A stretch of 64,000 nt of DNA, from assembly GCA_016756695.1 (NCBI GenBank), contig CP066701.1, forward strand, positions 2,872,001 through 2,936,000, written 5' to 3'. Source of the DNA: Heyndrickxia sporothermodurans. Its GTDB lineage: Bacteria > Bacillota > Bacilli > Bacillales > Bacillaceae_C. Below the pieces are notes generated by a model. The model saw only the letters and a list, made by a program, of their open reading frames with translations. It was not told the DNA's origin and did no database searches. The translations under genes were made by a program, and so were the position numbers. Each line of letters starts with the position of its first letter. Position 1 is the stretch's first letter. Shown here piece by piece: positions 18,001 through 27,469 of this stretch.

Positions 18001-18420
18001 ATGTGTTTCGTTAAAATTAGTGATTCCAGTGGTGAAATGGAAGGGGTATTATTTCCGAAAAGTTATCGACAATACAGTAGATTATGTAAACAAGGGCAAG
18101 TAGCACTACTTGAAGGAACGGTTGAAGTAAGAAATGATTCAACACAATTAATTATACAAAAAATGATCGATATGAAAGATTTAGAAGACGCCAATAAGAA
18201 ACTTTTTCTTCGTATTCCATATTTGTTTCAGTCCCATGAAAGTTTAAGCCGTATTAAGGAAATCATTCAATCACATCATGGGAGTGTTCCTGTTATTTTA
18301 TTTTATGAACATACGCAAACAACGATTCAACTTCCTAGAATGGATTGGGTCAATCCTACTAATCAATGTTTAGAGGAGCTAGTCCGTTTATTAGGTAAGC
18401 AAAATGTGATTTTGCAATAG
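15070..18420 (+). CDS. dnaE: DNA polymerase III subunit alpha DnaE
   Basis: A 1116-residue C-family replicative polymerase. In Bacillus, DnaE extends RNA primers before hand-off to PolC. The PHP domain occupies about residues 1-200, the palm carries catalytic aspartates in PDIDIDFPD (about 385-393), HAAGVVIS and the FLGLRNL finger region follow, and an OB-fold lies near residues 970-1050. I chose ATG 15070, with AAAGGTGGG upstream, over a TTG six codons earlier. Length is normal (B. subtilis 1115). Confidence 0.97.
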   Translation: MSFVHLQITTAYSLLSSTISIKKLVEKAKELQYHTLAITDRNVLYGVIPFYKECIKNQIKPIIGLTIDVISEMDKETSYPLVLLAKNTTGYNNLLKLSSTVQTKSPNGIPIKWLKGYHKGLFGFTPGINGEIEQYLLRGEEEKAEKIATIFKNIFEEDSFYFSIQNHQLPEEKIIEEKLVHLSKKCKIKLIVTNDVQYLEKSDSFSHECLLAINENKKLSDDDRKKLPSEEYDLKDKQSMVEAFSEHINALENTVLVANSCQLQIEMGRKLLPKFPLPPGETSDQALKEYCEQGLRERFDHPEPIYWERLSYELTIINQMKFSDYFLIVSDFMKFARNNGILTGPGRGSAAGSLVAYVLKITNVDPIEHDLLFERFLNPERITMPDIDIDFPDHRRDEVIQYVTEKYGQLHVAQIITFGTFAAKAAARDVARVFGFNTKELEQLSRMIPSKLGITLKQAFKESKKLQEFVGESELHQKLFQTALKIEGIPRHVSTHAAGVVISEEPLVNLIPIQDGHTGSYLTQYPMDILEEIGLLKMDFLGLRNLSLIERIVASIQKGTGSKINIDQIPLDDEKTYQLLSEGNTTGIFQLESEGMRSVLKRLKPTDFEDIVAVNALYRPGPMENIPLYIDRKHGKEMIQYPHQDLEPILKKTYGVIIYQEQIMQIASRMAGFSLGEADLLRRAVSKKKKDVLDQERIHFVKGAINNGYNEKTANEIYDLIVRFANYGFNRSHAVAYSFIAYQLAYLKAHFPLYFMASLLTSAIGNADKIAQYIREAKQMNIQVLPPSINKSHYFFKVEKGSILFSLAAIKGLGGVALKDILHARASKPFSDLFDFCIRTTHLSINRKTIENLVFSGAFDEFQVDRATLLASIDVALQHAELVNPSDNMEDLFSDDEFFQIKPKYVEMEPISIIDKLSFEKQVLGLYLSDHPIRPFQDLINNYTNDTIISISNHQKHVKLGVYLNEVKTIRTKKGEQMCFVKISDSSGEMEGVLFPKSYRQYSRLCKQGQVALLEGTVEVRNDSTQLIIQKMIDMKDLEDANKKLFLRIPYLFQSHESLSRIKEIIQSHHGSVPVILFYEHTQTTIQLPRMDWVNPTNQCLEELVRLLGKQNVILQ

Positions 18421-18520
18421 GATTCTACTTTTTTACGAATAATATCTTAAGTTCTGTAAACAAGTTTAATATTATTTTTCACTAAAAAGGGAAATATGTT
18501 ATATTATTTAATAGACCAAT

Positions 18521-18533
18521 GTGGTCAGACCAC
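18521..18533 (+). promoter_or_regulatory. Perfect palindrome, likely operator of the FadR-type regulator
   Basis: GTGGTC-A-GACCAC is a perfect 13-bp palindrome; its inner 11 bases TGGTCAGACCA fit the GntR/FadR-subfamily consensus TNGTNNNACNA. It lies about 40 bp before the ytsJ start and just downstream of a plausible -10 (TATATT at 18500-18505), where a bound protein would block transcription. The regulator gene itself follows ytsJ, so autoregulation of the ytsJ-regulator operon is inferred. Confidence 0.55.
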
Positions 18534-18572
18534 CTAATTGTTTATCGTTTGTAGTAAAAAGGAGTGGAAACT

Positions 18573-19811
18573 TTGACTTTGCGAGAAGAAGCGCTACATA
18601 TGCATCGTATAAATAAAGGAAAACTAGAATCTAAATCAAAAGTTAATGTAAAGAATGCAAAAGATTTAAGTTTAGCATACTCACCGGGAGTAGCAGAACC
18701 ATGTAAAATGATCTATGACAAACCTGAAACTGTATATGAATATACGATGAAAGGCAATATGGTTGCTGTTGTAACCGATGGAACGGCTGTTTTAGGATTA
18801 GGGAATATTGGACCGGAGGCAGCGTTACCTGTTATGGAAGGAAAAGCAGTATTATTCAAAAGTTTTGCCGGTGTTGATGCGTTTCCTATCTGTTTGAATT
18901 CAACGGATGTAGATAAAATTGTTGAAACGGTTAAACTGTTGGAGCCTACTTTTGGTGGTGTAAACTTAGAAGATATTGCTGCACCAAATTGTTTTGAGGT
19001 CGAAGAAAGACTGAAAAAAGAAGCGAATATTCCTGTTTTTCACGATGATCAGCATGGAACGGCGATCGTAACTGTTGCAGGTCTTGTTAATGCATTAAAA
19101 CTCGTCGGTAAGAAAATGTCTGAAATAAAAGTAGTTGCCAGTGGTGCCGGAGCAGCCGGAATTGCCATTATTCGTCTCCTTTACCATTACGGTGTACGCG
19201 ATATCATTATGTGTGATTCAAAAGGGGCTATTTTTGAAGGTAGAACTTTCGGAATGAATGATATCAAATCCGAAGTGGCGAAATACACAAATCGTGAGCG
19301 TAAAGAAGGAGCCCTTGCAGATGTCATTGAAGGCGCCGATGTATTTATTGGTGTTTCAGTAGCAGGTGCATTAACAAAAGAAATGGTAGAATCGATGAAA
19401 ACAGATGCCATTATTTTTGCTATGGCAAATCCGGATCCGGAAATTATGCCGGACGATGCAAAACAAGCAGGTGCGAAAGTGATTGGGACAGGTCGTTCCG
19501 ACTTTCCTAATCAAGTAAATAATGTTCTTGCTTTTCCTGGAATTTTCAGGGGAGCATTAGATGTTCGAGCAACACATATTAATGAGGAAATGAAAATAGC
19601 GGCTGTTGAAGCAATTGCTGAATTAATAAGTGAAACTGAATTAAACGCTGATTATGTTATCCCACGTCCTTTCGATCCACGTGTTGCACCTGCAGTAGCA
19701 GCGGCTGTTGCAAAAGCAGCAATGGAAACAGGTGTTGCGAGGATAAAAGTCGACCCCGAAGAAATTAGAGAAAGAACAAAGAGACTTGCTATTATTGGAA
19801 AAGGTGAGTGA
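18573..19811 (+). CDS. ytsJ: NADP-dependent malic enzyme YtsJ
   Basis: A 412-residue malic enzyme converting malate to pyruvate and CO2, supplying NADPH. The catalytic tyrosine is in YSPGVAEP (Tyr36), the catalytic lysine in FKSFAGVDAFP, metal ligands in LEDIAAPNCFE and HDDQHGTA, and the dinucleotide loop is GAGAAGIA. I chose TTG 18573 (MTLREEALHMH), 8 bases after AAGGAG; the GTG three codons earlier is too close to that site. Its stop codon region overlaps the start zone of the next gene, a regulator, and a FadR-type palindrome lies upstream. Confidence 0.94.
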   Translation: MTLREEALHMHRINKGKLESKSKVNVKNAKDLSLAYSPGVAEPCKMIYDKPETVYEYTMKGNMVAVVTDGTAVLGLGNIGPEAALPVMEGKAVLFKSFAGVDAFPICLNSTDVDKIVETVKLLEPTFGGVNLEDIAAPNCFEVEERLKKEANIPVFHDDQHGTAIVTVAGLVNALKLVGKKMSEIKVVASGAGAAGIAIIRLLYHYGVRDIIMCDSKGAIFEGRTFGMNDIKSEVAKYTNRERKEGALADVIEGADVFIGVSVAGALTKEMVESMKTDAIIFAMANPDPEIMPDDAKQAGAKVIGTGRSDFPNQVNNVLAFPGIFRGALDVRATHINEEMKIAAVEAIAELISETELNADYVIPRPFDPRVAPAVAAAVAKAAMETGVARIKVDPEEIRERTKRLAIIGKGE

Positions 19812-19819
19812 TTTGTTCG

Positions 19820-20443
19820 GTGAACAAAAATATAAGCAAAACGAAGGTATATCTTGAAATTGTCGACCAAATTCGTCAAATGATTTATGAAGATGGATTA
19901 GTTTCAGGTGATAAACTTCCTTCTGAGCGTGAACTCTCGGAGCGTCTCAAAGTTGGACGCTCCTCTGTAAGAGAAGGTCTGAGGGCCTTAGAGTTACTAG
20001 GCTTGATCGAAACTCGCCGAGGAGAAGGTACATTTCTCCGGGATTTCACAGACCACCATTTAGTTGATTTATTAAGTACGTTTATATTACAAGATGATAA
20101 AGTGAAAAATGATGTGAAAATAACGAAAGAACTAGTTGAAAAGGATGCAATAAGATTAGTAATTAATAATTTGGATCGTCCATCTATTGAATTGATAAAA
20201 TATAAATTAGAACAAGGCGACCTTACATTAGAAGATGATTTTTTTCTTGAAATTGTACAACTTTCAAATATCCATCTTCTTTTTAAAATTTGGTTATTAT
20301 TAAAAGAATATGCATCACAATTAAATGGCTCTCGCGAAATTAAGGATATAAAACCATATTTACAATTACTACATACAATAGTAGAAGAAAATTTGCCTTT
20401 ATCATTGCAATTTTATGATGACTTAAAAAATATGTCGAAGTAA
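19820..20443 (+). CDS. GntR-family (FadR/FCD-type) transcriptional regulator
   Basis: A protein of about 207 residues. The N-terminal winged helix is clear (SKTKVYLEIVDQIRQMI, LPSERELSERLKVGRSSVREGLRALELLGLIETRRGEGTFL). The C-terminal part is shorter and less typical than a usual FCD ligand domain, so it is called FCD-type only tentatively. The start is uncertain: GTG 19808 overlaps the ytsJ stop but has AGGTGA only 2 bases away, while GTG 19820 has it 12 bases away. It lies between malic enzyme and accDA, where it may couple malate/pyruvate use to malonyl-CoA formation. Ligand unknown. Confidence 0.82.
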   Translation: MNKNISKTKVYLEIVDQIRQMIYEDGLVSGDKLPSERELSERLKVGRSSVREGLRALELLGLIETRRGEGTFLRDFTDHHLVDLLSTFILQDDKVKNDVKITKELVEKDAIRLVINNLDRPSIELIKYKLEQGDLTLEDDFFLEIVQLSNIHLLFKIWLLLKEYASQLNGSREIKDIKPYLQLLHTIVEENLPLSLQFYDDLKNMSK

Positions 20444-20529
20444 ATACGACAAACTTTAGCAATATTTTCGTTCATCTTCAATTATATTGGACAAGAAGAA
20501 TCTATTTATAAAAAATATTCTAAGCTATT

Positions 20530-20540
20530 TTGTGGTATCA
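20530..20540 (+). promoter_or_regulatory. Possible second FadR-type half-match before accD
   Basis: TTGTGGTATCA fits TNGTNNNACNA with one mismatch and lies about 24 bp before the accD start. It is not a clean palindrome and may be chance. Confidence 0.2.
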
Positions 20541-20563
20541 GCCTTTTAAAGGAGGATTTACTT

Positions 20564-21433
20564 TTGCTGAAAGATTTTTTTACTAAACCAAAGAAAAGAA
20601 AGTATGCTACAATACCATCGGAAGCTGCTAAGCATGATGTGCCTGAAGGCATTATGTCAAAATGTCCAAACTGTCGTAAAATCCTATATACGAAAGAGCT
20701 TCAAAAAAATTTAAAAGTGTGTAATCATTGCGGTTATCATCATCAAATGAATGCATTTGAACGAGTAGAAAGCTTTATAGATGAAGGAACTTTTCAAGAA
20801 TTTGATCGTCAGCTACTATCGGAGAACCCTCTAAATTTCCCTGATTATCTTGAGAAATTACAAAAAGATCAACAAAAAACAAATATGAATGAAGCTGTTT
20901 TAACTGGTAGTGGAAAAGTGAATGATCATCAAGTTGTTATTGCTATCATGGATTCAACTTTCCGTATGGGAAGTATGGGATCAGTTGTAGGTGAAAAAAT
21001 TACAAGAGCAATTGAGGAAGCAGATAAACTGAGTGTGCCGTTTATTATTTTCACAGCTTCCGGTGGAGCAAGAATGCAAGAAGCCGTTCTGTCTTTAATG
21101 CAAATGGCGAAGACAAGCGCGGCATTAAAACGTTTTAGCGATAATGGGGGTCTCATTATTTCTATTATGACTCACCCAACTACCGGTGGTGTGTCAGCAA
21201 GCTTTGCTTCCTTAGGTGATTATAATTTTGCCGAGCCGGGAGCATTAATAGGCTTTGCTGGAAGAAGAATTATAGAGCAAACTGTTCGTGAAGAGCTTCC
21301 CGAAGATTTTCAGACTGCTGAATTTTTGTTAAAGCACGGACAACTGGACGCCGTAATTAACCGATTAGACTTAAAGGGAACAATTACGACAGTACTAGAA
21401 ATTCATGAGCAAGTAGGTGAGTTGCCATGGTAA
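20564..21433 (+). CDS. accD: Acetyl-CoA carboxylase carboxyltransferase subunit beta
   Basis: A 289-residue beta subunit of the carboxyltransferase that transfers CO2 from biotin to acetyl-CoA to form malonyl-CoA. The N-terminal zinc ribbon shows CPNC (about residue 33) and CNHC (about 52). The crotonase-fold oxyanion regions SGGARMQEA and [14 protein letters not shown] follow. Start TTG (TTG CTG AAA GAT, MLKD as in B. subtilis) behind AAGGAGG. The gene overlaps accA by 7 bases, so expression is coupled for 1:1 subunits. Confidence 0.96.
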   Translation: MLKDFFTKPKKRKYATIPSEAAKHDVPEGIMSKCPNCRKILYTKELQKNLKVCNHCGYHHQMNAFERVESFIDEGTFQEFDRQLLSENPLNFPDYLEKLQKDQQKTNMNEAVLTGSGKVNDHQVVIAIMDSTFRMGSMGSVVGEKITRAIEEADKLSVPFIIFTASGGARMQEAVLSLMQMAKTSAALKRFSDNGGLIISIMTHPTTGGVSASFASLGDYNFAEPGALIGFAGRRIIEQTVREELPEDFQTAEFLLKHGQLDAVINRLDLKGTITTVLEIHEQVGELPW

Positions 21434-22410
21434 ATGAGTTGGAATTTGAAAAACCATTAAGCGAGCTTCAGAAAAAAATCGCTGAGCTAAAAGAGTTTAC
21501 AAAAAACTCAGATGTTGATTTATCAGATGAGATTGAGAAGCTTGAGACTAGATTAAAAAAATTAGAAGCCGATATTTACGAAAATATGCAACCATGGGAC
21601 CGGGTACAAATAGCTAGACATCCAAATAGACCTACAACATTGGACTATATCCCTTATCTATTTTCTGATTTTATTGAGTTGCATGGTGATCGTTTTTTTG
21701 GCGATGATGAAGCGATTGTTGGCGGTATCGCAAAATATAAAGGTCTGCCGGTAACGATTATCGGACAGCAACGGGGAAAAGATACGAAGGAAAACATCCG
21801 TCGTAATTTTGGGATGCCCCATCCTGAAGGCTATCGAAAAGCACTTCGTTTAATGAAGCAGGCGGATAAATTTAATCGCCCAATTATCAGTTTTATCGAT
21901 ACGAAAGGCGCTTTTCCAGGGAAAGCTGCTGAAGAAAGAGGAATTTCAGAATCAATTGCCAAAAACTTATTTGAAATGGCTGGTCTCAAAGTACCTGTAA
22001 TCTGTATCGTTATCGGTGAAGGGGCTAGTGGAGGAGCACTTGGTATCGGTGTAGGAAATCATATACACGTCTTAGAAAATTCTTGGTTCTCAGTCATTGC
22101 TCCGGAGTCAGCTGCAACGATTTTGTGGAAAGATTCATCCCAAGCAAAACGGGCAGCAGATATTATGAAAATTACTGCTCCTGATTTGAAAAAATTAGGT
22201 GTTATAGAAGAAGTAATTCCGGAAGTAAAAGGTGGCGCTCATAAAGATGTTGCTACCCAAGCCGAGTCTATTGACCATGTGTTGGAAAAATCACTAAAAG
22301 AATTAGTTGGTTTATCTGCTGAGGAACTTATTGAGCAGCGCTATAATAAATATCGAGTTATAGGAGAGTTTACTGAGTTAAAGGATATCGCAGAAATTTC
22401 AAAATCCTGA
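21427..22410 (+). CDS. accA: Acetyl-CoA carboxylase carboxyltransferase subunit alpha
   Basis: A 327-residue alpha subunit of the carboxyltransferase. A coiled N-terminal helix (residues 1-50) is followed by the crotonase-type fold with [21 protein letters not shown] and [15 protein letters not shown], the last forming the active-site glycine loop at the alpha-beta interface. Start ATG 21427 lies inside the end of accD. Followed by a terminator-like hairpin before pfkA. Confidence 0.96.
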   Translation: MVNELEFEKPLSELQKKIAELKEFTKNSDVDLSDEIEKLETRLKKLEADIYENMQPWDRVQIARHPNRPTTLDYIPYLFSDFIELHGDRFFGDDEAIVGGIAKYKGLPVTIIGQQRGKDTKENIRRNFGMPHPEGYRKALRLMKQADKFNRPIISFIDTKGAFPGKAAEERGISESIAKNLFEMAGLKVPVICIVIGEGASGGALGIGVGNHIHVLENSWFSVIAPESAATILWKDSSQAKRAADIMKITAPDLKKLGVIEEVIPEVKGGAHKDVATQAESIDHVLEKSLKELVGLSAEELIEQRYNKYRVIGEFTELKDIAEISKS

Positions 22411-22433
22411 TATCGATAATTGAGTATTAAACG

Positions 22434-22470
22434 AGCAATCGGACGAATCCGATTGCTTAGTTGTTTTTTC
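22434..22470 (+). terminator. Terminator after accDA
   Basis: Perfect 10-bp stem AGCAATCGGA with TCCGATTGCT and a CGAA tetraloop; a T6 tract follows after a 6-base gap (TAGTTG). Confidence 0.7.
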
Positions 22471-22547
22471 CTTTTTGACATATTATGTTTGTGGACTTAC
22501 TTATAAAATGATATTTTAGAAATATTAACTAATACTCTTGTCGATAA

Positions 22548-23579
<1,032 letters not shown>

Positions 23580-23649
23580 GCTTAAAGATTTGTTAAAGCG
23601 CACTGTTGCTTGTATTCAACAGCGAAGTTAAAAAAAGGGAGTAATTAAC

Positions 23650-25410
23650 ATGAAAAAAACAAAAATCGTTTGTACCATTGGTCCTGCAAGTGAAAGTATA
23701 GAAATGTTGGAAAAATTAATGAAAGCCGGAATGGATGTAGCTCGATTGAATTTTTCCCACGGTAGTCATGAGGAACACGAAGCAAGAATTAAAAACATCC
23801 GCACAGCAGCGGAAAACACAAATAAAACGGTAGCTATTTTACTTGATACAAAAGGTCCCGAAATCCGTACAAATGATATGGAAAATGGAGCAATTGAGCT
23901 TTGTGAAGGAAAAAACGTTACGATTTCAATGGAGGAAGTTTTAGGAACAAGCGAAAAGTTTTCTATCACATATGAAGGCCTTATTAACGATGTTGATAAA
24001 GGATCAAAAATCCTTCTAGATGATGGTCTAATTGAATTGGAAGTTACTTCTATTGACAAGGACAAAAAAGAAATTAACACGAAAATAATGAATAGTGGTG
24101 TATTAAAAAATAAAAAAGGTGTTAATGTACCAGGAGTATCCGTTAATTTGCCTGGGATTACAGAAAAAGATGCGAACGATATTTTATTCGGAATTAAACA
24201 AGGTGTTAACTTCATTGCTGCTTCTTTCGTTCGTCGTCCTTCAGATGTATTGGAAATTAGACAATTATTAGAAGAAAATAATGCTTTACATATCCACATT
24301 ATTCCTAAGATCGAAAACCAAGAAGGTGTTGATAATATTGATGAAATCTTGGCAGTTTCTGATGGTCTAATGGTAGCCCGCGGTGATTTAGGGGTTGAGA
24401 TTCCAACAGAAGCAGTTCCTCTTGTTCAAAAGGAATTAATAAAAAAATGTAATGAACTGGGTAAACCAGTAATTACCGCAACCCAAATGCTTGATTCAAT
24501 GCAAAGAAATCCACGACCAACAAGAGCAGAAGCAAGTGATGTAGCTAATGCCATTTTTGATGGTACAGATGCCATTATGCTTTCAGGAGAAACTGCTGCA
24601 GGATCCTATCCTTCAGAAGCTGTTCAAACGATGTATAATATTGCTATTCATGCGGAAAAAGCGTTGAATCACAGTGCGATTTTAGGTGAACGCAGTAAAA
24701 ATAGTGATCACAAAATGACAGATGCTATTTGTCAATCCGTCGCACATACGGCGATCAATTTAGATGTAAATGCCATTATTACACCGACGGAAAGTGGTCA
24801 TACTGCACGGATGATTTCAAAATACCGTCCTAAAGCACCGATTATTGCTGTAACATCGAATGAATCGGTATGTTTAAGTCTTGCATTAGTATGGGGAGTG
24901 TATCCTAGAATTGGACAAAAAGTAGAAACAACCGATGAAATGTTAGAGCTAGCTGTTCAAGAGGGCTTAAATACAGATATTGTGAAGCACGGGGATTTAG
25001 TTATTATTACAGCGGGAGTACCGGTAGGTGAGGCAGGAACAACCAATTTAATGAAAGTTCATGTAGTTGGAGATATTGTTGCTAAAGGTCAAGGTGTTGG
25101 CAGAAAATCTGCATACGGTAAAGTAGTAACTGCCAAAAATGCTAATGATGCAAAAGAGCAAATTGTGCCCGGCTCAGTCCTTGTTACGTATGGTGTAGAT
25201 AAAGACATGGTTCCGTTATTGAAAAAATGTACAGCACTCATTACTGAAGAAGGTGGTTTAACTAGTGATGCTGCTGTAGTTGGTATTAATTTAGGCATTC
25301 CGGTAATTGTTGGAGTGAAAAATGCTACGAATTTATTTACAAACGGACAAGAAATTACCGTAGATCCCGTACGTGGGGTTATCTACAATGGACATGCTAG
25401 CGTGTTATAA
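23650..25410 (+). CDS. pyk: Pyruvate kinase with C-terminal PEP-utilising domain
   Basis: A 586-residue pyruvate kinase, the Bacillus long form. The barrel core holds [18 protein letters not shown] (effector/metal site region) and TATQMLDSM; an allosteric domain follows (about 355-470). The extra C-terminal domain (about 475-586) resembles the phosphohistidine domain of PEP-utilising enzymes, with [15 protein letters not shown] replacing the catalytic-histidine loop, so it is probably structural or allosteric. Co-transcribed with pfkA. Bidirectional terminator follows. Confidence 0.97.
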   Translation: MKKTKIVCTIGPASESIEMLEKLMKAGMDVARLNFSHGSHEEHEARIKNIRTAAENTNKTVAILLDTKGPEIRTNDMENGAIELCEGKNVTISMEEVLGTSEKFSITYEGLINDVDKGSKILLDDGLIELEVTSIDKDKKEINTKIMNSGVLKNKKGVNVPGVSVNLPGITEKDANDILFGIKQGVNFIAASFVRRPSDVLEIRQLLEENNALHIHIIPKIENQEGVDNIDEILAVSDGLMVARGDLGVEIPTEAVPLVQKELIKKCNELGKPVITATQMLDSMQRNPRPTRAEASDVANAIFDGTDAIMLSGETAAGSYPSEAVQTMYNIAIHAEKALNHSAILGERSKNSDHKMTDAICQSVAHTAINLDVNAIITPTESGHTARMISKYRPKAPIIAVTSNESVCLSLALVWGVYPRIGQKVETTDEMLELAVQEGLNTDIVKHGDLVIITAGVPVGEAGTTNLMKVHVVGDIVAKGQGVGRKSAYGKVVTAKNANDAKEQIVPGSVLVTYGVDKDMVPLLKKCTALITEEGGLTSDAAVVGINLGIPVIVGVKNATNLFTNGQEITVDPVRGVIYNGHASVL

Positions 25411-25421
25411 TTTTACATTCT

Positions 25422-25461
25422 AAAAAGAAAAACGGTGTGAACTCACACCGTTTTTCTTTTT
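25422..25461. terminator. Strong bidirectional terminator pyk / ytvI
   Basis: A 19-bp stem (25422-25440 with 25443-25461) built on ACGGTGTGA / TCACACCGT with flanking A and T tracts, so it works in both directions. Confidence 0.88.
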
Positions 25462-25463
25462 AT

Positions 25464-26588
25464 TCAATTCGTTTTTTGTGGTTTTCCTACGATAAATTCC
25501 CATATGTCTCGAAATACATTGGCTTTATGTAATGTAGTAATGATGACAAGGGAGACCGGCCCAAGAATTAATCCGAGAAAACCGACAAGTTTAAATCCAA
25601 CAAACAATGCTACTAAAGTGGCAAGTGGATTAAGTCCAATATTGGAGGACAAAATTTTTGGTTCCATCATTTGTCTTTGCACAACTACAACTGTATAAAG
25701 TACCCCTAAACCAATTGCAAGTGGAATATCCCCCGAAATCGCTTCGTAAATAATCCAAGGAATGAACACAACTCCGGTTCCTAAGTATGGAAGAATATCA
25801 ACAATACCACTCACCAAAGCAATCGTAATGGCATAATCTACCCTTAAAATCAAAAGCCCAATTAATACGATAACTAAAGTAATGGAGATTAAAGTTAGTT
25901 GTGCTTTAATAAAACCGAACAATGCTTTTTTTAGATCATGTAGAACTGTTCTTCCACTTTTCATCGCACGATCAGGGAGAAACTTACTGCTCATTCTGGA
26001 AAGTCGATACCAATCTTTGCTAATAAAGAACGTAGCAAGTAATGAGAATACAAGAACTGTAGCGGCATTTGGAATCCATGAAACGAGAGCTGGAAGCTTT
26101 AAGAAAAAGTTTTGCAGGAAACTTCCGGCACTTGTAGCTATTTTTTGCCCTGCCGTTTGGATATTATTTATAATGGTATCCTGCTGTCCAACATCAAGAC
26201 TTTTAAATAAACTGGCAGCTTGATTGTAGAGAGGAATTACCTGTCCGGCAATAAAGTTTTCCACAAACTCAACTAATGTATTAACATGCTTAGGAACAAC
26301 ATCTGCTAAATAATTTGTTCCGGAGACAATCTCGGCAATTAATAAAGTTATTAATCCTATAAATACACCAATTATTAAAATTATGGATATAATAACGGCG
26401 AGTGTGCGAGGAAGTTTTGCCTTATGAGATAAAAAATTTACTAAAGGATTAATCAGAAAGGCAATAGCAATGGCAATTAAAAAAGGGTAAGTAACTTTTG
26501 ATACGAAATACAAAAGAATCGCGCCAACTATTACAATGCCTATAACTATTAAAAATCGAATGGTACGATATATATACTCAGGATTCAA
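25464..26588 (-). CDS. ytvI: AI-2E-family transporter-like membrane protein YtvI
   Basis: A 374-residue protein with about seven to eight membrane segments and the family's PLATLVALFVGFKLVGFLGL C-terminal signature and DILPYLGTG motif. The AI-2E family includes sporulation proteins SpoVV and YtvI-like exporters; substrate unknown, and sporulation involvement is inferred from family. TTG 26588 (MNPEYIYR) is chosen because GGGAGGGG lies 5 bases upstream; the upstream ATG would include that site. The fxsA-type gene found near here in B. subtilis is absent. Confidence 0.85.
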   Translation of the reverse strand: MNPEYIYRTIRFLIVIGIVIVGAILLYFVSKVTYPFLIAIAIAFLINPLVNFLSHKAKLPRTLAVIISIILIIGVFIGLITLLIAEIVSGTNYLADVVPKHVNTLVEFVENFIAGQVIPLYNQAASLFKSLDVGQQDTIINNIQTAGQKIATSAGSFLQNFFLKLPALVSWIPNAATVLVFSLLATFFISKDWYRLSRMSSKFLPDRAMKSGRTVLHDLKKALFGFIKAQLTLISITLVIVLIGLLILRVDYAITIALVSGIVDILPYLGTGVVFIPWIIYEAISGDIPLAIGLGVLYTVVVVQRQMMEPKILSSNIGLNPLATLVALFVGFKLVGFLGLILGPVSLVIITTLHKANVFRDIWEFIVGKPQKTN

Positions 26589-26698
26589 ACTTTCCCCTCC
26601 CATCTTTTAGTTTAATTTTACATGGAGTCGCTAGGAAAAAAAAGCTAAATGATAAACTTTTTCCAACAATACACATTGAAAGAAAGGATGTATTAAAA

Positions 26699-27160
26699 AT
26701 GGTTCAGTCTTACCTTTTTCTAATATTATTACTGATTATTGGTTTGATTGCTAAAAATCAATCGTTAATGATTGCGATTGCTGTATTACTCATCTTAAAA
26801 ATAATTGGAATCGATCAAAAAATGTTTAGTTTTATCCAATCGAAGGGTATAAATTGGGGAGTAACTGTTATTACTATCGCTGTGCTTGCACCAATAGCCA
26901 GCGGGCAAATTGGGTTTAAAGATTTGCTTGAATCATTGAAATCGCCATATGCTTGGATTGCTCTTGCCGCGGGTATGGCTGTAGCACTTATCGCTAAAAA
27001 CGGTATTACTCTGTTAACGCAAGATCCACATATTACAGCAGCACTTGTACTAGGAACAATTCTAGCAGTAGCGGTTTTTAAAGGTGTGGCAGTTGGCCCA
27101 TTGATAGGCGCCGGCATTGCTTATATGGGAATGAAGGTAGTTGAATTATTTACACAATAA
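26699..27160 (+). CDS. ytwI: UPF0756 (DUF441) membrane protein YtwI
   Basis: A 153-residue protein with four to five hydrophobic segments. The IASGQIGFKDL stretch and GVAVGPLIGAGIAYMG near the C-terminus are family features. Function unknown. An AAAGGATG site precedes the ATG. It lies upstream of citZ in the same order as B. subtilis, but the 309-bp gap with a promoter suggests separate transcription. Confidence 0.88.
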   Translation: MVQSYLFLILLLIIGLIAKNQSLMIAIAVLLILKIIGIDQKMFSFIQSKGINWGVTVITIAVLAPIASGQIGFKDLLESLKSPYAWIALAAGMAVALIAKNGITLLTQDPHITAALVLGTILAVAVFKGVAVGPLIGAGIAYMGMKVVELFTQ

Positions 27161-27304
27161 ATATTCAATTTACAGCGAAAAATTATTTGAGAATAAAAAA
27201 CAAAACAATAAAATATTTGCAAAAAAATGTAGAATTTTATTATACATACTTACTAGATTTGATTATAATAAAGGATGAAAGCGAATAAATATTAGTCCTT
27301 TAAA

Positions 27305-27332
27305 TGGACAAGTTTTTAAATTATATTATAAT
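27305..27332 (+). promoter_or_regulatory. Probable citZ promoter
   Basis: TGGACA (27305-27310), 16-base spacer, TATAAT (27327-27332). Start expected near 27339, giving a leader of about 130 nt. A second TATAAT at 27264-27269 has no good -35. The remainder of the 27161-27469 gap is AT-rich with no gene seen; CcpC dyads could not be placed with confidence. Confidence 0.5.
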
Positions 27333-27340
27333 AGGATATG

Positions 27341-27354
27341 TGTGACCGTTTGCA
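27341..27354 (+). promoter_or_regulatory. cre-like site (CcpA) just downstream of the citZ start point
   Basis: TGTGACCGTTTGCA matches TGNAANCGNWNNCA with one mismatch (G for A at position 4). Its position right after the predicted start is suited to repression by roadblock or occlusion, as for CcpA repression of citZ in B. subtilis. Confidence 0.55.
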
Positions 27355-27469
27355 TTTGTTTTTACATAATGAGCAAATGCTTTAAATCGAATAGGCTTCG
27401 GTTTAAAAACTAATCTTTTTATATCATACCGCTGCTCAAATAAAAGAAATTGTTAAAGGAGAGATGATC

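Noticed and set aside
22475-22507. A pfkA promoter from TTGACA at 22475 and TATAAA at 22502.
   Set aside because: The spacing is 21 bases, too long for a SigA promoter, and no better -10 was found.
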